A stretch of 64,000 nucleotides of DNA, from the NCBI RefSeq assembly GCF_028283705.1, contig NZ_JAPWKD010000001.1, positions 175,790-239,789 on the forward strand. The letters are read 5' to 3'. Under the pieces are notes generated by a model. It ran no database searches. It was given only the letters and a program-made list of their open reading frames with translations, and had not been told where the DNA came from. The stretch's first letter is position 1. Every line of letters starts with the position of its first letter. The DNA is from Pantoea sp. (GTDB lineage: Bacteria > Pseudomonadota > Gammaproteobacteria > Enterobacterales > Enterobacteriaceae). Made by a program: the position numbers and the translations under genes. This document shows, in pieces, positions 1 to 11,200 of the stretch.

Positions 1-730
1 TGTAGTTGTAGCAAAAGAAGGCGAATGCCGTGACCAGGATGATTGGCTGGCGCAGATAGTAACCCATACCGTGCGCGGCCCCGGCCAGGTCCTCTTCTTC
101 ATTCGACTGTTCAGCTTTCAGTTTTTCCACCAGCGCACGCTCTGCCGGTGAGACACGTTTGCTTTTCGTCGGGTTATCCGCCGCGATAAAGAACCAGATT
201 GCCATCCACACCAGACCAATCACGCAGATGGCAACGAAGGCCGGACGCCAGCCGAATGACAGCGCCAGATAGCCGATAATTGGACCAGCGACTGCGCCAC
301 CGAGCGGGGAACCGGCACTTAATAAGCCCATGGCAGTGGCTGCCTGTTTTTTCGGGAACCAGCCATTGATGGCTTTGTTGGCCGAGGCGCAGATTGGCCC
401 TTCTGCCATGCCGAACAGCACGCGTAGGATCATCATCGACCAGAAGCCGGTAGCAAGCGCGGTCATACCGCAAAACAGCGACCACATGCCCACCGCAGTG
501 CCGAGCACAATGGTCGGACCGAATTTATCGGTGGCGAGGCCGCCGATAAAGTTGAACAAGGCATAGCCGAAGAAGAAACTGCCGAAAATCATGCCGAACT
601 GCTCGGCATTGATCATCAAATCTTTTTCCACCAGCGGAACGGTCAGGGACAAGGCAATACGATCGAGGTAGTTGATCATATAAACCAGGAACAACAGCAG
701 TACGAGGGTCCAGCGCAGATTCTTCAACAT
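1..730 (-). CDS. MFS sugar-acid transporter (3' end outside the window)
   Basis: The first 243 codons of a major facilitator superfamily permease are present, beginning with ATG at 728-730; the rest lies beyond base 1. The N-terminus reads LVYMINYLDRIALSLTVPLV, the typical first helix of the anion:cation symporter branch (hexuronate, galactonate and glucarate transporters). Later segments include a FGMAEGP stretch after the loop between helices 2 and 3 and a WFPKKQ element that is common in that branch. A charged central cytoplasmic loop (ERALVEKLKAEQSNEEED) precedes the cut. It lies downstream of an RspB-like dehydrogenase on the same strand, with a small hairpin between them, which suggests joint uptake and oxidation of a sugar acid. 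The exact substrate cannot be read from this part. Confidence 0.85.
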   Translation of the reverse strand, partial: MLKNLRWTLVLLLFLVYMINYLDRIALSLTVPLVEKDLMINAEQFGMIFGSFFFGYALFNFIGGLATDKFGPTIVLGTAVGMWSLFCGMTALATGFWSMMILRVLFGMAEGPICASANKAINGWFPKKQAATAMGLLSAGSPLGGAVAGPIIGYLALSFGWRPAFVAICVIGLVWMAIWFFIAADNPTKSKRVSPAERALVEKLKAEQSNEEEDLAGAAHGMGYYLRQPIILVTAFAFFCYNY

Positions 731-763
731 AGAAACTCCGACATCATCATCTTTATAGTAGTA

Positions 764-787
764 CTGCCGGTGGGTACGTACCGGCAG
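764..787 (-). other. Intergenic hairpin between dehydrogenase and MFS genes
   Basis: CTGCCGGT (764-771) pairs perfectly with ACCGGCAG (780-787) around an 8-base loop. There is no T-tract on either side, so it is more likely an RNA-processing or mRNA-stabilising hairpin between two co-transcribed genes than a terminator. Confidence 0.5.
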
Positions 788-812
788 GAGGACACCTGGT
801 GTGAAGGTTAAC

Positions 813-1823
813 TCAGGCCATGTGCAGAATCACTTTGCAGCAGGTGCGTGGGTCTTTTTCGAACAACGTCATCGCGCGTTCAATTTCCGCCAGCGGGAAA
901 TAGTGCGTAACCAGTTTCTCTGGCTGAATCTGGCCTTTTTCCATCCACTCAATCACTTGCGGAAAACGGTTGCTGTTGAGACGCGAAGTAAACAGCGACA
1001 GCTCTTTGCTGGTCAGGCTCTGCTGCGTAATGCTGCAGGGTTCGCCTGAGAAGCCCAGCAGGCCGATGCGGGCTGCCGGTGAGGCGAGGGCGGCCGCTTC
1101 CGCCAGAATGGTCGGATGGCAGGCGGCATCAATGATGAGCGTGGGCTGCACCCCTTCAAGCTGGGCAGCCAGCGGGATCTCGCTGTTATTAAACACCTGG
1201 TCGGCACCGTTTTGTTGCGCCAGCGCCAGGCGCTCTGGCAGACGGTCCACCACCAGTACCTGTTTAACGCCGTAGACCCCTTTCAATACCTGAATGGCGG
1301 TCAGACCCATCGGACCGGCACCATAAATCAATGCGACATCCTGCGGCTGCGGTTGCAGGAACGCGGTGATGTTGGCGGCGATGGTGAAAGGCTCGACCAT
1401 GCTGGCCAGTTTATCGGGAATGCTGTCGGGCAAACGGAAGGCATTTTTGGCCGGGGCGACAGCGAACTCGCTAAAGCCACCATCGCGGTGCACGCCAATC
1501 ACCTGGAGTTCTTTGCAAACATTGGGGCGACCAATGGAGCAGGGATAGCAGTGACCACAACTCACCACCGGATCGACGGCCACGCGTTCACCAATACGAC
1601 GTTCATCAACACCGAGACCTGTGGCATCGATCACACCAAAGAATTCATGACCGATCACGCGTGGATATCTGGCGAATGGATTATGACCGTGCCAGATATG
1701 CACATCGGAGCCACAGATGCTGGCAAACTGGACTTTAACGCGCACTTCTCCGGCGGCAGGTTGCGGCACAGGACGCTCCGCCAGCACCAGTTCACCCGGT
1801 TGTTTAATCACGACACTTTTCAT
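813..1823 (-). CDS. rspB: Zn-dependent alcohol/sugar-acid dehydrogenase, RspB-like
   Basis: 336-residue medium-chain dehydrogenase. Counting from M at 1823: catalytic-zinc residues C37 and H59-E60 with E144, a structural-zinc cluster C89/C92/C95/C103 (motif SCGHCYPC), and a Rossmann motif GAGPMG near 168-173. Length and local wording (GHNPFARYPRVIGHEFFGVI) match the RspB/YdfI-type dehydrogenases that act on sugar acids next to mannonate-dehydratase genes. An AAGGAG ribosome site sits 6 bases before the ATG at 1821-1823. An ATG at 1824-1826 and a third at 1844 are also in frame but are placed less well. It is the first gene of an apparent two-gene unit with the MFS transporter. The substrate is inferred, not seen; the partner dehydratase may lie left of the window. 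Confidence 0.8.
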   Translation of the reverse strand: MKSVVIKQPGELVLAERPVPQPAAGEVRVKVQFASICGSDVHIWHGHNPFARYPRVIGHEFFGVIDATGLGVDERRIGERVAVDPVVSCGHCYPCSIGRPNVCKELQVIGVHRDGGFSEFAVAPAKNAFRLPDSIPDKLASMVEPFTIAANITAFLQPQPQDVALIYGAGPMGLTAIQVLKGVYGVKQVLVVDRLPERLALAQQNGADQVFNNSEIPLAAQLEGVQPTLIIDAACHPTILAEAAALASPAARIGLLGFSGEPCSITQQSLTSKELSLFTSRLNSNRFPQVIEWMEKGQIQPEKLVTHYFPLAEIERAMTLFEKDPRTCCKVILHMA

Positions 1824-1975
1824 CATCAGCTCCTTGCCTGGCATCCTCTTCAGGGGGGATTGGGCATTAACGGGAATTCAATGAGGAAAAAATACGCGCA
1901 CAAATACTACCATACAAGTCTACGTTGCGGAGTTGTGAAGAGGGTCACAAGATGGGCAGGTACAGACACAGAGTG

Positions 1976-2044
1976 GTAGCGGCGCGATTTATCGCGCAAC
2001 GTCTTGCGCGGTGTGGTGAAAAAATGCGCGATAAATCGCGCTGC
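1976..2044. repeat. Inverted pair of REP-like palindromes
   Basis: A copy GTAGCGGCGCGATTTATCGC begins at 1976 and a second, inverted copy (GCGCGATAAATCGCGCTGC) occupies 2025-2043. Each half is itself palindromic (GCGCGAT-TT-ATCGCGC), and the two can pair with each other. This is the layout of a REP/BIME element. Single related units occur at 16890, 26639 and 43758. It lies between the stop of yegS and the start of the rspB-like gene. Confidence 0.75.
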
Positions 2045-2064
2045 TTCGGGGGATATTGCTCAGA

Positions 2065-2964
2065 TCACGCCAGCAACGGGCACTGCGGCGGTAAACGGCA
2101 GCTCAGCGCGCCTGGCAGTACCTCAATCTGGAATTCACTGCCGGTGAGCGGTTCGCCATCGAGATTGAAGGTCATCTCATGGGGTGAGCGAATATGCAGT
2201 GACGGTAACTTCGCGCCGACTATGTTCGGGTTTTCATCATCGCGCGTCAGTGAATGCAGCAGGGTAGGCAGCAACTCCTGAGCCGTGACGATACTCAGGT
2301 TGAGCTGACCATCATTGATCAACGCATCCGGGCATAATTTCTGCCCACCGCCCGCCTGGCGACCATTACCAATGCCGATCACCAACGCATCGCCTTGCCA
2401 GTTAAAATCCGCGGCGCTGATTTCGCAGCTATCCGGCTTTAAGGTATCAACGCGGGTCAAACCGTGAATAAAATACGAGACGCCGCCGAGCGCCGATTTG
2501 AGTTTCTCTGGCGTTTCCGTGGTGATACGGGTGCCAAAGCCCCCGGTTGCCATGTTGATAAAGTAGCGATCGCCATTCACCCGCGCCAGGTCGATGGCGC
2601 TGGCCTTGCCAAGCACCGCCAGGCGCAATGCCGGTTCCATCTCCAGCGGGATACCGGCGCTGGTAGCAAAATCATTGGCCGTGCCAAGCGGTAAAATCCC
2701 CAGTACCGGTCGTTGTGATTCCGCTAATGCGGCCAGTGCGGTAGCGATTTCATTGATGGTGCCATCACCGCCACCCGCCACCACGGTTTCAGCCTGTAAA
2801 CTGACCGCTTCCTGGACATAACGGTCACCATCGCCTTTTTCCCAGGTGACACGCACGGCCAGATTAAAGCCTTCGTCACGCAGTTGATTGACGGCGGTCC
2901 GTAGTTCCTCATTTCCGGCGCCTTTGCCGTTGAGGATCAATAACGTCAGCGGTTTGTTTTGCAT
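2065..2964 (-). CDS. yegS: Lipid kinase YegS
   Basis: 299 residues, the full family length. The N-terminal diacylglycerol-kinase catalytic domain carries the nucleotide-binding GGGDGT motif at 64-69 within [17 protein letters not shown]. The C-terminal beta-sandwich region contains FNLDGEPL near residue 268, also typical of the family. YegS phosphorylates lipids (phosphatidylglycerol in vitro) in the cytoplasm or at the membrane; its physiological role is unsettled. It lies downstream of yegQ on the same strand but is separated from it by an intrinsic terminator, so it probably has its own promoter. Confidence 0.93.
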   Translation of the reverse strand: MQNKPLTLLILNGKGAGNEELRTAVNQLRDEGFNLAVRVTWEKGDGDRYVQEAVSLQAETVVAGGGDGTINEIATALAALAESQRPVLGILPLGTANDFATSAGIPLEMEPALRLAVLGKASAIDLARVNGDRYFINMATGGFGTRITTETPEKLKSALGGVSYFIHGLTRVDTLKPDSCEISAADFNWQGDALVIGIGNGRQAGGGQKLCPDALINDGQLNLSIVTAQELLPTLLHSLTRDDENPNIVGAKLPSLHIRSPHEMTFNLDGEPLTGSEFQIEVLPGALSCRLPPQCPLLA

Positions 2965-3035
2965 GATTCGTCCCTTAATGCTTTCTCAGACAGGTGGTTA
3001 TAGCATAGCTGGGCAGGGAACTTTATCGGCAGGTG

Positions 3036-3073
3036 ACGAAAAAAGAAAACCCGCACGGGGGAGCCGGGCGGGT
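3036..3073 (-). terminator. Intrinsic terminator of yegQ
   Basis: Read on the minus strand, ACCCGC (3073-3068) pairs with GCGGGT (3054-3049) and is followed by TTTTCTTTTTT. It sits about 120 bases after the yegQ stop codon and before yegS. Confidence 0.75.
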
Positions 3074-3194
3074 GAATGAGGTGGTTCCTGGTACTACCTG
3101 CTGTTTATTGTTACTCGTTAGCAGCGGAAGCGAGTTTACGCCAGGGCGAAACGGCGGTCTGTGATCTTGTTCTAATTTCAACCATTTCTTTTCA

Positions 3195-4568
3195 TTACGT
3201 GCGATTGCTGGCGTGCGGATCGCGCGTACTGTCGCCATCGATAAAATTACGCAGCAGCAGGGCGAAAGTGAGATCGACATGTTCCGGCACCGGCAACCAG
3301 ATGCGGTGACCGTCACCCGGAGCTACCTCAACTGCGTTGCCTTTGTCATTCTGCATTGCTTCCAGCCGACAGTTCAGATTGCCGTTGGGAGTCATAATCT
3401 CCAGTTCATCACCGAGCAGGAATTTGTTCTTCACTGCCACCTGCGCCCAGTCACCCCGGCGTTCGCCGGTAAACTCGCCGACAAACTGCTGGCGTTCGGA
3501 TACCGAGTAACCCTGCTGATAATTCTGGTAACTGTCATGGGTATGGCGACGCAGAAAACCTTCGGTATAGCCGCGATGTGCCAGCCCTTCCAGCGTTTCC
3601 AGCAGCGCGGGATCGAAGGGCTTACCGGCGGCGGCATCGTCAATGGCCCGACGATAAACCTGCGCGGTACGTGCACAGTAATAAAACGACTTGGTACGCC
3701 CCTCAATCTTCAGTGAATGCACTCCCATCTGACTCAAACGCTCAACATGCGCCACCGCGCGCAGATCTTTGGAATTCATGATGTACGTACCATGTTCATC
3801 CTCAAAGGCGCTCATGGTCTCGCCGGGTTTCATCTTTTCTTCCAGCAGAAACACCCGGTCGGTGGGGGTACCGATGCCGAGCGTCGGTGTGCTGTCCTGC
3901 ATCTCCACCGGCTGATGAAAACCGACAATATTGCCGACTTCATCCTGCTGGCCTTCTTCCACCTTGTATTCCCAGCGGCAGGCGTTGGTGCAGGTACCTT
4001 GGTTGGGATCGCGTTTGTTCAGGTAGCCCGAGAGCAGGCAACGGCCGGAATACGCCATACACAGCGCACCGTGTACGAAGATCTCGATTTCCATTTCCGG
4101 CACCTGCTGGCGGATCTCGGCAATCTCTTCCAGTGACAATTCACGCGACAGGATCACCCGCGTCAGGCCCATCTGCTGCCAGAATTTCACTGTCGCCCAG
4201 TTGACGGCATTAGCCTGCACCGAAAGATGAATCGGCATCGCCGGAAAGGCTTCGCGCACCAGCATAATCAGACCGGGATCGGACATGATCAGCGCATCGG
4301 GCTGCATCGCCACCACCGGCGTCAAATCGCGGATAAAGGTCTTCAGCTTGGCGTTATGCGGTGCGATATTAACGACGACGTAGAATTTTTTACCGAGCCG
4401 ATGGGCTTCATCAATGCCTTTGGCGAGGTTTTCATGGGTGAATTCGTTATTGCGCACGCGCAGGCTGTAACGAGGCTGACCGGCATACACCGCGTCGGCA
4501 CCATAGGCAAAGGCATAGCGCATATTCTTCAACGTTCCCGCTGGAGAAAGCAGTTCAGGTTTAAACAT
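3195..4568 (-). CDS. yegQ: Peptidase-U32-family tRNA hydroxylation protein TrhP (YegQ)
   Basis: 457 residues. It contains the U32 signature around residues 162-180 (EIFVHGALCMAYSGRCLLSG). Cysteines at 170, 177, 193 and 197 resemble the iron-sulfur ligands of the related UbiU/UbiV proteins. In E. coli YegQ (TrhP) supports prephenate-dependent formation of 5-hydroxyuridine at tRNA position 34; no peptidase activity is needed for this. The ATG at 4566-4568 gives the standard N-terminus MFKPELLSPAG. It is transcribed alone, with an intrinsic terminator downstream and a possible FNR-type site 113-126 bases upstream of its start. Confidence 0.93.
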   Translation of the reverse strand: MFKPELLSPAGTLKNMRYAFAYGADAVYAGQPRYSLRVRNNEFTHENLAKGIDEAHRLGKKFYVVVNIAPHNAKLKTFIRDLTPVVAMQPDALIMSDPGLIMLVREAFPAMPIHLSVQANAVNWATVKFWQQMGLTRVILSRELSLEEIAEIRQQVPEMEIEIFVHGALCMAYSGRCLLSGYLNKRDPNQGTCTNACRWEYKVEEGQQDEVGNIVGFHQPVEMQDSTPTLGIGTPTDRVFLLEEKMKPGETMSAFEDEHGTYIMNSKDLRAVAHVERLSQMGVHSLKIEGRTKSFYYCARTAQVYRRAIDDAAAGKPFDPALLETLEGLAHRGYTEGFLRRHTHDSYQNYQQGYSVSERQQFVGEFTGERRGDWAQVAVKNKFLLGDELEIMTPNGNLNCRLEAMQNDKGNAVEVAPGDGHRIWLPVPEHVDLTFALLLRNFIDGDSTRDPHASNRT

Positions 4569-4632
4569 GGGATCTCACTGATGTCAGGTCAGCATGCCAT
4601 TGTGGATAGCATGTGCAGTGGCCGTGTCAGAC

Positions 4633-4667
4633 GGCCCTGCAAAAGGTGGGGAATTTTAGGCAGGGCC
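4633..4667. other. Inverted repeat in the yegQ leader
   Basis: GGCCCTGC (4633-4640) and GCAGGGCC (4660-4667) are perfect 8-base inverted arms 19 bases apart. There is no T-tract on either strand. It could be a leader hairpin of yegQ on the minus strand or the remnant of a repeat. Confidence 0.35.
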
Positions 4668-4680
4668 ACCGCGAAGTAAA

Positions 4681-4694
4681 TTGACCTGGATCAA
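4681..4694. promoter_or_regulatory. Possible FNR-type binding site upstream of yegQ
   Basis: TTGACCTGGATCAA matches the FNR consensus TTGAT-N4-ATCAA at 9 of the 10 defined positions. It lies between the baeR stop and the yegQ start. Only the sequence match supports it. Confidence 0.3.
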
Positions 4695-4710
4695 GGTAAT
4701 GCGCTGCCTG

Positions 4711-5418
4711 CTACACTAAGCGGCACACATCGGCTTCCCAGCGATAGCCCATACCGTATACCGCACGGATAAAGGGTTGCTCGGCATCGAGATTTTCCAG
4801 CTTACGGCGCAGATTTTTGATGTGACTGTCGATGGTGCGATCGGTGACCACGCGGTAGTCGTCGTACAAATGGTTAAGCAGCTGCTCGCGCGAAAATACT
4901 TTGCCCGGCTCCAGCGCCAGAGTCTTCAGCAAACGAAACTCGGCGGGCGTCAGCTCCAGCGGCTGTTCGCGCCAGCTGGCCTGAAAGCGGCTTTCATCAA
5001 TCAGCAAATGGGACGCCTGCTGGGCTTCTTCCGGCGAGCGTTTGACACGGCGCAGGATGGTTTTCACCCGAGCCACCACTTCACGCGGACTGAATGGCTT
5101 ACAAATGTAATCGTCGGCACCGATTTCCAGCCCCAGCAGGCGATCGATCTCTTCAGTGCGCGCCGTCACCATAATGATCGGCAGATCGGAAAAACGGCGG
5201 ATTTCACGGCACAGGGTCAGGCCATCACGGCCAGGCAGCATTAAATCCAGCAGCATCAGATCTGGCGGAGACTGCTGCACATAAGTCAGCACCTCGCTGC
5301 CATCGCCAATGTGATGGGTGCGGTAGTTAGACGCCTGCAGATAATCAATCATCAGCTGCGCCAGTTTTGGCTCGTCTTCAACAACAAGGATTAAAGGGTC
5401 TTGCTTTTCCGTGCTCAT
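4711..5418 (-). CDS. baeR: Envelope-stress response regulator BaeR
   Basis: 235-residue OmpR/PhoB-type regulator. The receiver domain has the acidic pair near D15, the probable phosphoacceptor D58 in [13 protein letters not shown] and the conserved lysine in [10 protein letters not shown]. The C-terminal winged helix (about 130-228) ends with the family pattern [11 protein letters not shown]. With BaeS it activates mdtABCD and other envelope genes in response to indole, flavonoids, metals and envelope damage, as known for E. coli. It starts 9 bases after the baeS stop and is the last gene of the mdtABCD-baeSR operon. Confidence 0.96.
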   Translation of the reverse strand: MSTEKQDPLILVVEDEPKLAQLMIDYLQASNYRTHHIGDGSEVLTYVQQSPPDLMLLDLMLPGRDGLTLCREIRRFSDLPIIMVTARTEEIDRLLGLEIGADDYICKPFSPREVVARVKTILRRVKRSPEEAQQASHLLIDESRFQASWREQPLELTPAEFRLLKTLALEPGKVFSREQLLNHLYDDYRVVTDRTIDSHIKNLRRKLENLDAEQPFIRAVYGMGYRWEADVCRLV

Positions 5419-5427
5419 AGGCTGCGC

Positions 5428-6813
5428 TTAGTGAGGAACATAGGGCAAGTTTAGCGTGATTTGCAGTCCACCTAAATCAGAGAGATCTGCACTGATGCTG
5501 CCGCCATGCGCTTCCGCAATATTTTTGCAGATGGCCAGGCCGAGGCCCGAACCGCCGCTGGCACGGTTGCGTGAGCTTTCGGCACGGAAGAAGCGCTCAA
5601 AAAGCCGTGCCTGATGGGTCGGATCGACACCGGGTGCGCTGTCTGCAAAGCACAGCTGCCAATGGTCACCCTGGTTTTTCATGGTCAGACGTACCTGACC
5701 ACCCGCATCGGTATAGCGCAGGCTGTTTTCCAGCAGATTGGTGAACAACTGCATCAGCCGATCCGGATCGCCGAAACTGGCCGCCTCAGCAGGCAGCGAC
5801 AGCTGTAATGTCAGTTGGCGGCTGCGATAGCGCTCACCAAAACTGCCTGCCACCACTTCCAGCAGGTGGACCAAATCCACTGTCTGCTTGCGGTAGGCAA
5901 GGGCGCCTGCATCCGACAGCGACAGTTGATGCAGATCGTCTACCAGTTTGGTCAGCACCACCACTTCGCTTTGCAGCGAGACGATGGCCTCCGGCGTCAG
6001 TTTACGAACGCCATCCTGCATCGCTTCCAGCTCACCGCGCAAAATCGCCAGCGGAGTCCGCAGTTCGTGGGAGATATCCGCCATAAAGGCGCGGCGATTG
6101 CTCTCATTTTTTTCCAGTGAACTGGCGAGCTGGTTGAAGTCACGCGCCAGTTGACCAAGCTCGTCGCTGCTGCCCACTTCAACCCGGGTGGCGAAATCCC
6201 CTGCGGCCAGATGATGGGTGCCATCCACCAGCCGTTTCACCGGGGCCAGTAAACCGCGCGCCATCAGCCAGGTCGCCAGCGCCGCCATCAGTGCGGTAAA
6301 CGCCACAATGATCCAGCTGGTACGGCGTTGTTGCTGGTCAAAATTGATATCGGTGCTGCGCGTCAGGCGTTCCGCCGGAGAACCAATCACCCAGCCAACC
6401 ACTTTACCGTTGCTGGTGGTAATGTTGCGCCTTGTGCCTTCAGGCGGTACCGGTGAACGCGGGCCGGACAGCACTTTGTACTGCTGGTCGATGATCCAGA
6501 ACTGGGTACGCCAGCCGTGGGGTGGCAACTGATTTTCGCTGCCGGGATTCTGCTCCAGCGAACGCAGGATGGTAAAAATCAGGCGGTCATTATTGCGCAG
6601 GAAATCCCAGTTGCCGTGCTGCTCGTATTGATCGGCCAGCGCATCGCTGAGCAGCGTCAAACGTTGTTCGTTGCCTTTGCGGATGTAATCCACGAAGCCG
6701 TGTTCAAAGCTGAGTCGCACTCCCCAGTGCATGATGATAATCACTAGCATGCAGGTGGAAAAAATGGCCAAAAACAGCTTGGGACCAATCCCGAGTTTTA
6801 CTGGCCGCTTCAT
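5428..6813 (-). CDS. baeS: Sensor histidine kinase BaeS
   Basis: 461 residues. A first transmembrane helix (about 12-34), a periplasmic sensor region (about 35-165), a second helix (about 166-190) and a HAMP domain precede the H-box [14 protein letters not shown], with the phospho-accepting H249. The ATPase domain has an N-box (LLENSLRYT) and a G-box (GSGLGLAI). It phosphorylates BaeR. The start ATG overlaps the mdtD stop by four bases (ATGA), which implies translational coupling. Confidence 0.96.
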   Translation of the reverse strand: MKRPVKLGIGPKLFLAIFSTCMLVIIIMHWGVRLSFEHGFVDYIRKGNEQRLTLLSDALADQYEQHGNWDFLRNNDRLIFTILRSLEQNPGSENQLPPHGWRTQFWIIDQQYKVLSGPRSPVPPEGTRRNITTSNGKVVGWVIGSPAERLTRSTDINFDQQQRRTSWIIVAFTALMAALATWLMARGLLAPVKRLVDGTHHLAAGDFATRVEVGSSDELGQLARDFNQLASSLEKNESNRRAFMADISHELRTPLAILRGELEAMQDGVRKLTPEAIVSLQSEVVVLTKLVDDLHQLSLSDAGALAYRKQTVDLVHLLEVVAGSFGERYRSRQLTLQLSLPAEAASFGDPDRLMQLFTNLLENSLRYTDAGGQVRLTMKNQGDHWQLCFADSAPGVDPTHQARLFERFFRAESSRNRASGGSGLGLAICKNIAEAHGGSISADLSDLGGLQITLNLPYVPH

Positions 6814-8219
6814 CCTTCGCTCCTTTTTCGTCGCAAATCGACGTTTTTGCTCACATCCTGCGGCACGCGCCAGAACACCAGCGCAGGCAGGATAATCACC
6901 AGCGCCATGCTCAGGTAGGAGTAGATAAAGGTTTGATGGGCCGCAGCACTATTCACCACCGCGCCATGACCGAAAGCACCGAGCAGCAGACCAGCCACGG
7001 TCACCCCGATACTGGTGGAGAGCTGCATAATCATTGACAGTAAACTGTTGCCGCTGGACGCCAGATCGTCAGGTAACTCTTTCAGCGTCAGGGTATTCAT
7101 TGAGGAGAAGCGGATAGCGTTAACCATGCCCTGCAGTAACAACACCACCGGCAACAGCCAGGTCCAGCCGAGCAGCGCCACCGCTGGAAACAGCAGCACC
7201 ACCAGCGCCAGCGCGCAGGTGCCGCCCACCAGCGCGTTGCGGTAGCCAAACATATTGACGATCCTGACCACCACGCGTTTGATCCCCATATTGCCCAGCA
7301 CCATGGGAATCATCATCAGGCCAGCATGAAACGGGCTAAACCCGAGACCGACTTGCAGGAAAATCGGTGTCATAAACGGCAACATGCCGCTGCCGATGCG
7401 GCCAGTAAAGCTGCCGAGCAGGCCGATGGAATAGATACGGTTATCGAATAATTTCAGACTGAACAAGGCGTTGTCGTTGTTGCGACCATGCATCAGGTAG
7501 AACAGCAGGGAAAACACGCCAACCAGGATCAGCAGGCCGAGCAGCAACGGTGAGCCGCCGGTGCTGCGCTGTCCATCCAGCGCCAGCGTCAGAGTTGCCA
7601 TACCCACCGCCAGCAGGCCAAAACCGAGAAAATCGAAGCGCCGGGTTTGCATGGTGTAGTTGGGCATGATGGCCAGCGTGGCGATCGCGCCGATAATGCC
7701 TACCGGGATATTAATCAGGAAGATCCAGTGCCAGCTGGCGTACTGCACCAGGATGCCGCCGAGCGCCGGGCCGAGGAGTGGGCCCACCTGGCCGGGCAGG
7801 GTGACAAAAGTCATTGCCGACATGTACTGCTCGCGTGGGACAATTTTCATCACCGTTAAGCGCCCGACCGGCACCATCATCGCGCCGCCCACCCCCTGAA
7901 TCACACGCGCCAGGATCAGTTGATCCAGCGAGGAGGAGAAGGCGCAAAATATCGAGCCAATGCTGAATAACACGATGGCGGTGAAGAAGATATTGCGCAC
8001 GCCAAAGCGGTCCGCCAGCCAGCCGCTGAGCGGCAGGGTGACGGCCACTGTCAGGACGTAGGACACAATCACCGAATGCATATGCAGCGGGCTGACGTTA
8101 AGGTCATGCGCCATCGACGGGATGGCTGTGTTAACGATGGTGGTATCCAGCGACTGCATAAAAAAGCCAAAAGCGACAATCCACAGCTGCCAGCGCACTG
8201 TCGCGTTCTGAGTGGTCAT
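6810..8219 (-). CDS. mdtD: MFS transporter MdtD (DHA2 type)
   Basis: 469 residues with about 14 hydrophobic segments, the size of DHA2-family drug:proton antiporters. Motifs include [13 protein letters not shown] (motif A) and the helix-5 antiporter motif around LGPALGG. In E. coli this gene of the mdt operon is not needed for MdtABC multidrug efflux and has been linked to citrate or iron export. It begins 15 bases after the mdtC stop and overlaps baeS at its end. Confidence 0.92.
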   Translation of the reverse strand: MTTQNATVRWQLWIVAFGFFMQSLDTTIVNTAIPSMAHDLNVSPLHMHSVIVSYVLTVAVTLPLSGWLADRFGVRNIFFTAIVLFSIGSIFCAFSSSLDQLILARVIQGVGGAMMVPVGRLTVMKIVPREQYMSAMTFVTLPGQVGPLLGPALGGILVQYASWHWIFLINIPVGIIGAIATLAIMPNYTMQTRRFDFLGFGLLAVGMATLTLALDGQRSTGGSPLLLGLLILVGVFSLLFYLMHGRNNDNALFSLKLFDNRIYSIGLLGSFTGRIGSGMLPFMTPIFLQVGLGFSPFHAGLMMIPMVLGNMGIKRVVVRIVNMFGYRNALVGGTCALALVVLLFPAVALLGWTWLLPVVLLLQGMVNAIRFSSMNTLTLKELPDDLASSGNSLLSMIMQLSTSIGVTVAGLLLGAFGHGAVVNSAAAHQTFIYSYLSMALVIILPALVFWRVPQDVSKNVDLRRKRSEG

Positions 8220-8234
8220 GGTTTCTTCATCCCG

Positions 8235-11200
8235 TCAATTCTCCTGAATGTTGATCAGTACCGGACGCTTCCTGCGCCGCAGCTTATCCATCATCAGATA
8301 CACCACCGGGGTGGTGTAGAGCGTCAGCAACTGGCTCATCACCAGGCCACCGGCGATGGTGATGCCGAGCGGCTGACGCAGTTCCGCGCCGTCGCCGCTG
8401 GTCAGCACCAGTGGCAGTGCACCAAACAGCGCCGCCAGTGTGGTCATCATGATCGGGCGGAAACGCAGCTGGCAGGCCTGGAAAATCGCGTCACGTGCGG
8501 TCAGATTGCCTTTGCGTTCAGCTTCGAGGGCAAAATCGACCATCATGATGGCGTTTTTCTTCACGATGCCAATCAGCAGCAGAATGCCAATCAGCGCAAT
8601 CAGGCTGAACGGCGTATTAAACAGCTCCAGCGCCAGCAGCGCGCCGACCCCGGCCGAGGGCAGGGTAGAGAGAATGGTCAGCGGGTGGACGTAGCTCTCG
8701 TACAAAATCCCCAGCACGATATAGACCGCCGCAATTGCCGCCAGAATCAGGTACAGCTGGCTGGATTGTGATTGCTGGAACACCTGCGCGGTACCAGCAA
8801 AGCTGCCGCGTACGCTGGCGGGCACACCGAGTGCCGTCATGGTGCGGTCGATGGCATCCGACGCCTGGGATAAGGATACCCCTTCCGGCAGGTTGAATGA
8901 GATAGTCGAAGCGGCCGATAAGCCCTGATGGTTAACGGACAGCGGCGCGTTGGCCGGTTGCCAGCGGGCAAACCAGCTCAGCGGGATAGCTTTGCCATCG
9001 CTATTGATCACGAACATCTGGTCCAGCGAGCTGATATCCTGGGTGTAGCGTGGATCGACTTCCATCACCACTTTGTACTGATTCAGCGGCTGATAAATGG
9101 TGGAAATCTGACGCTGACCAAAGGCATTATTTAGCAGCGCGTTGGCGGCGGAGACATCGATGCCCAGCCGTGCCATGCTGTCGCGATCGTACGTCAGGTC
9201 CATTTCGCTGCCTTTGTCCTGTTGATCCGAGTTAACGTCGGCCAGTTCCGGCAAGCTGGAGAATGCCTGACGGATCTGCGGTTCCCAGGTGCGCAGGTCC
9301 GTCAGATTATCGGACAGCAGGCTGTACTGATAACTGGCGTTGGATTCACGTCCTCCGATGCGAAGATCCTGCACCGCGTTGAGGTAGAGATTTGCGCCCG
9401 GTTCCTTCGCCAGTTTGATGCGCAGGCGCGCAATCACTTGCTGCGCATTTTCGCTGCGCTCAGATAAAGGTTTAAGCGAGATGAACATCGAACCGCTGTT
9501 GGTACGCGAACCGCCGGTAAAGCCGGTGACGTTATCCACCGCCGGATCGGCTTTGATGATGTTCATGAAATCCTGCAATTTGCCGCGCATCGCCTGGAAG
9601 GAGATGCTCTGATCGGCGGAAATAAAGCCAGTCAGCCGCCCGGTATCCTGCTCTGGCATAAAGGTTTTGGGGATAGAAATAAACAGCCAGATGGTCAGAC
9701 CGACGGTAGCGATCAACACCAGCAGTACCCAACGCGCATGATCCAGAACCCAGCCCAGCGAGCGACCGTAGCCATGCTGTACCGCCATCAGCAGCCGACC
9801 AAAACCCCGTAAGCGCGGTTGCGCGCGACGGGCCTGGGGCTTGAGCAAATACGCGCACATCATCGGTGTCAGGGTGATGGAGACAAACAGCGAAATCAGA
9901 ATCGCCACTGACAAGGTGATGGCGAACTCGGAGAAGAAACGCCCAATCAGGCCGCCCAGCATCAGCAGCGGCAGGAATACCGCAATCAGCGACAGGCTCA
10001 TCGACAGCACGGTAAATCCGACCTCGCGCACCCCCTGCAACGCGGCCTGCAGGGGTTTCATCCCCGCTTCCACATGGCGCGCAATGTTCTCCAGCACCAC
10101 GATGGCATCATCCACCACAAAGCCGGTGGCGATGGTCAGCGCCATCAGCGACAGGTTGTTCAGGCTGAAGCCACACAGATACATGGCGGCAAAGGTGCCA
10201 ATCAGCGAAACCGGCACCGCTGCGGCGGGGATCAGCGTGGCGCGGCCATCGCGTAAAAAGAAAAATACCACCAGAATCACCAGCGCCACAGCAATCACCA
10301 GCGACTGCTCCACCTCATGCAGAGAGGCGCGAATGGTCGGCGAACGATCCTGAGCGACCTGTAAGTCAATAGACGCCGGGATCACATCATGCAGCAGCGG
10401 CAGTTCGGCGCGGATGCGGTCAACCGTATCGATAATGTTGGCATCTGGTGACTTACGGATGATCAGCAGCACTGCGGGTTTACCATTGGTCATCCCGGCG
10501 TTACGCACGTCCTGCACTGAATCCTGCACGTTGGCCACGTCACTCAGTCTGACGGACGCCCCGTTGTTATAGTTCACCACCAGCGGTTGGTAATCGCTGG
10601 CCGATTGCAGTTCATCGTTGGTACGCAGCTGCCAGCGCAGTTGCTGATCGTCAATCGCACCCTGCGGGCGGCGCTGGTTGGCGTTAACAATGGCAGTGCG
10701 CACCGCATCCAGCGATACGCCTTGATTAAACAGCGCCTGTGGATTGAGATCGACACGCACCGCCGGTAATGAACTCCCCCCGACGGTGACATCGCCAACG
10801 CCTTCAATCTGCGACAATTTCTGTGCCAGCTGGGTTGAGGCGTAATCATACAGCTGACCGGGATTATAAATGTCCGAGGTCAGCGTCAGAATCATGATGG
10901 GCGCGTCGGACGGGTTGGCTTTGCGATAAGTCGGACGGCTCGGCATACCCGTCGGCAGCAGGCTTTGCGCGGCATTGATCGCCGCCTGCACATCGCGCGC
11001 CGCACCGTTAATATCGCGGTCAAAATCAAACACCAGAATAATACGGGTGCTGCCGAGCGAGCTGGTGGAGGTCATCTCGCTGACCCCGGCGATACGCCCG
11101 AGCGAGCGCTCCAGCGGGGTCGCGACTGACGACGCCATGGTTTCCGGCGAGGCGCCGGGCAGGGAAGCGGAAATCACAATTACCGGAAAATCCACCTGCG

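Noticed and set aside
1116..1979. Plus-strand ORF of 287 codons
   Set aside because: It is antisense to the rspB-like dehydrogenase, has His/Thr-rich composition without family features, and no ribosome site. It is a shadow of the minus-strand gene.
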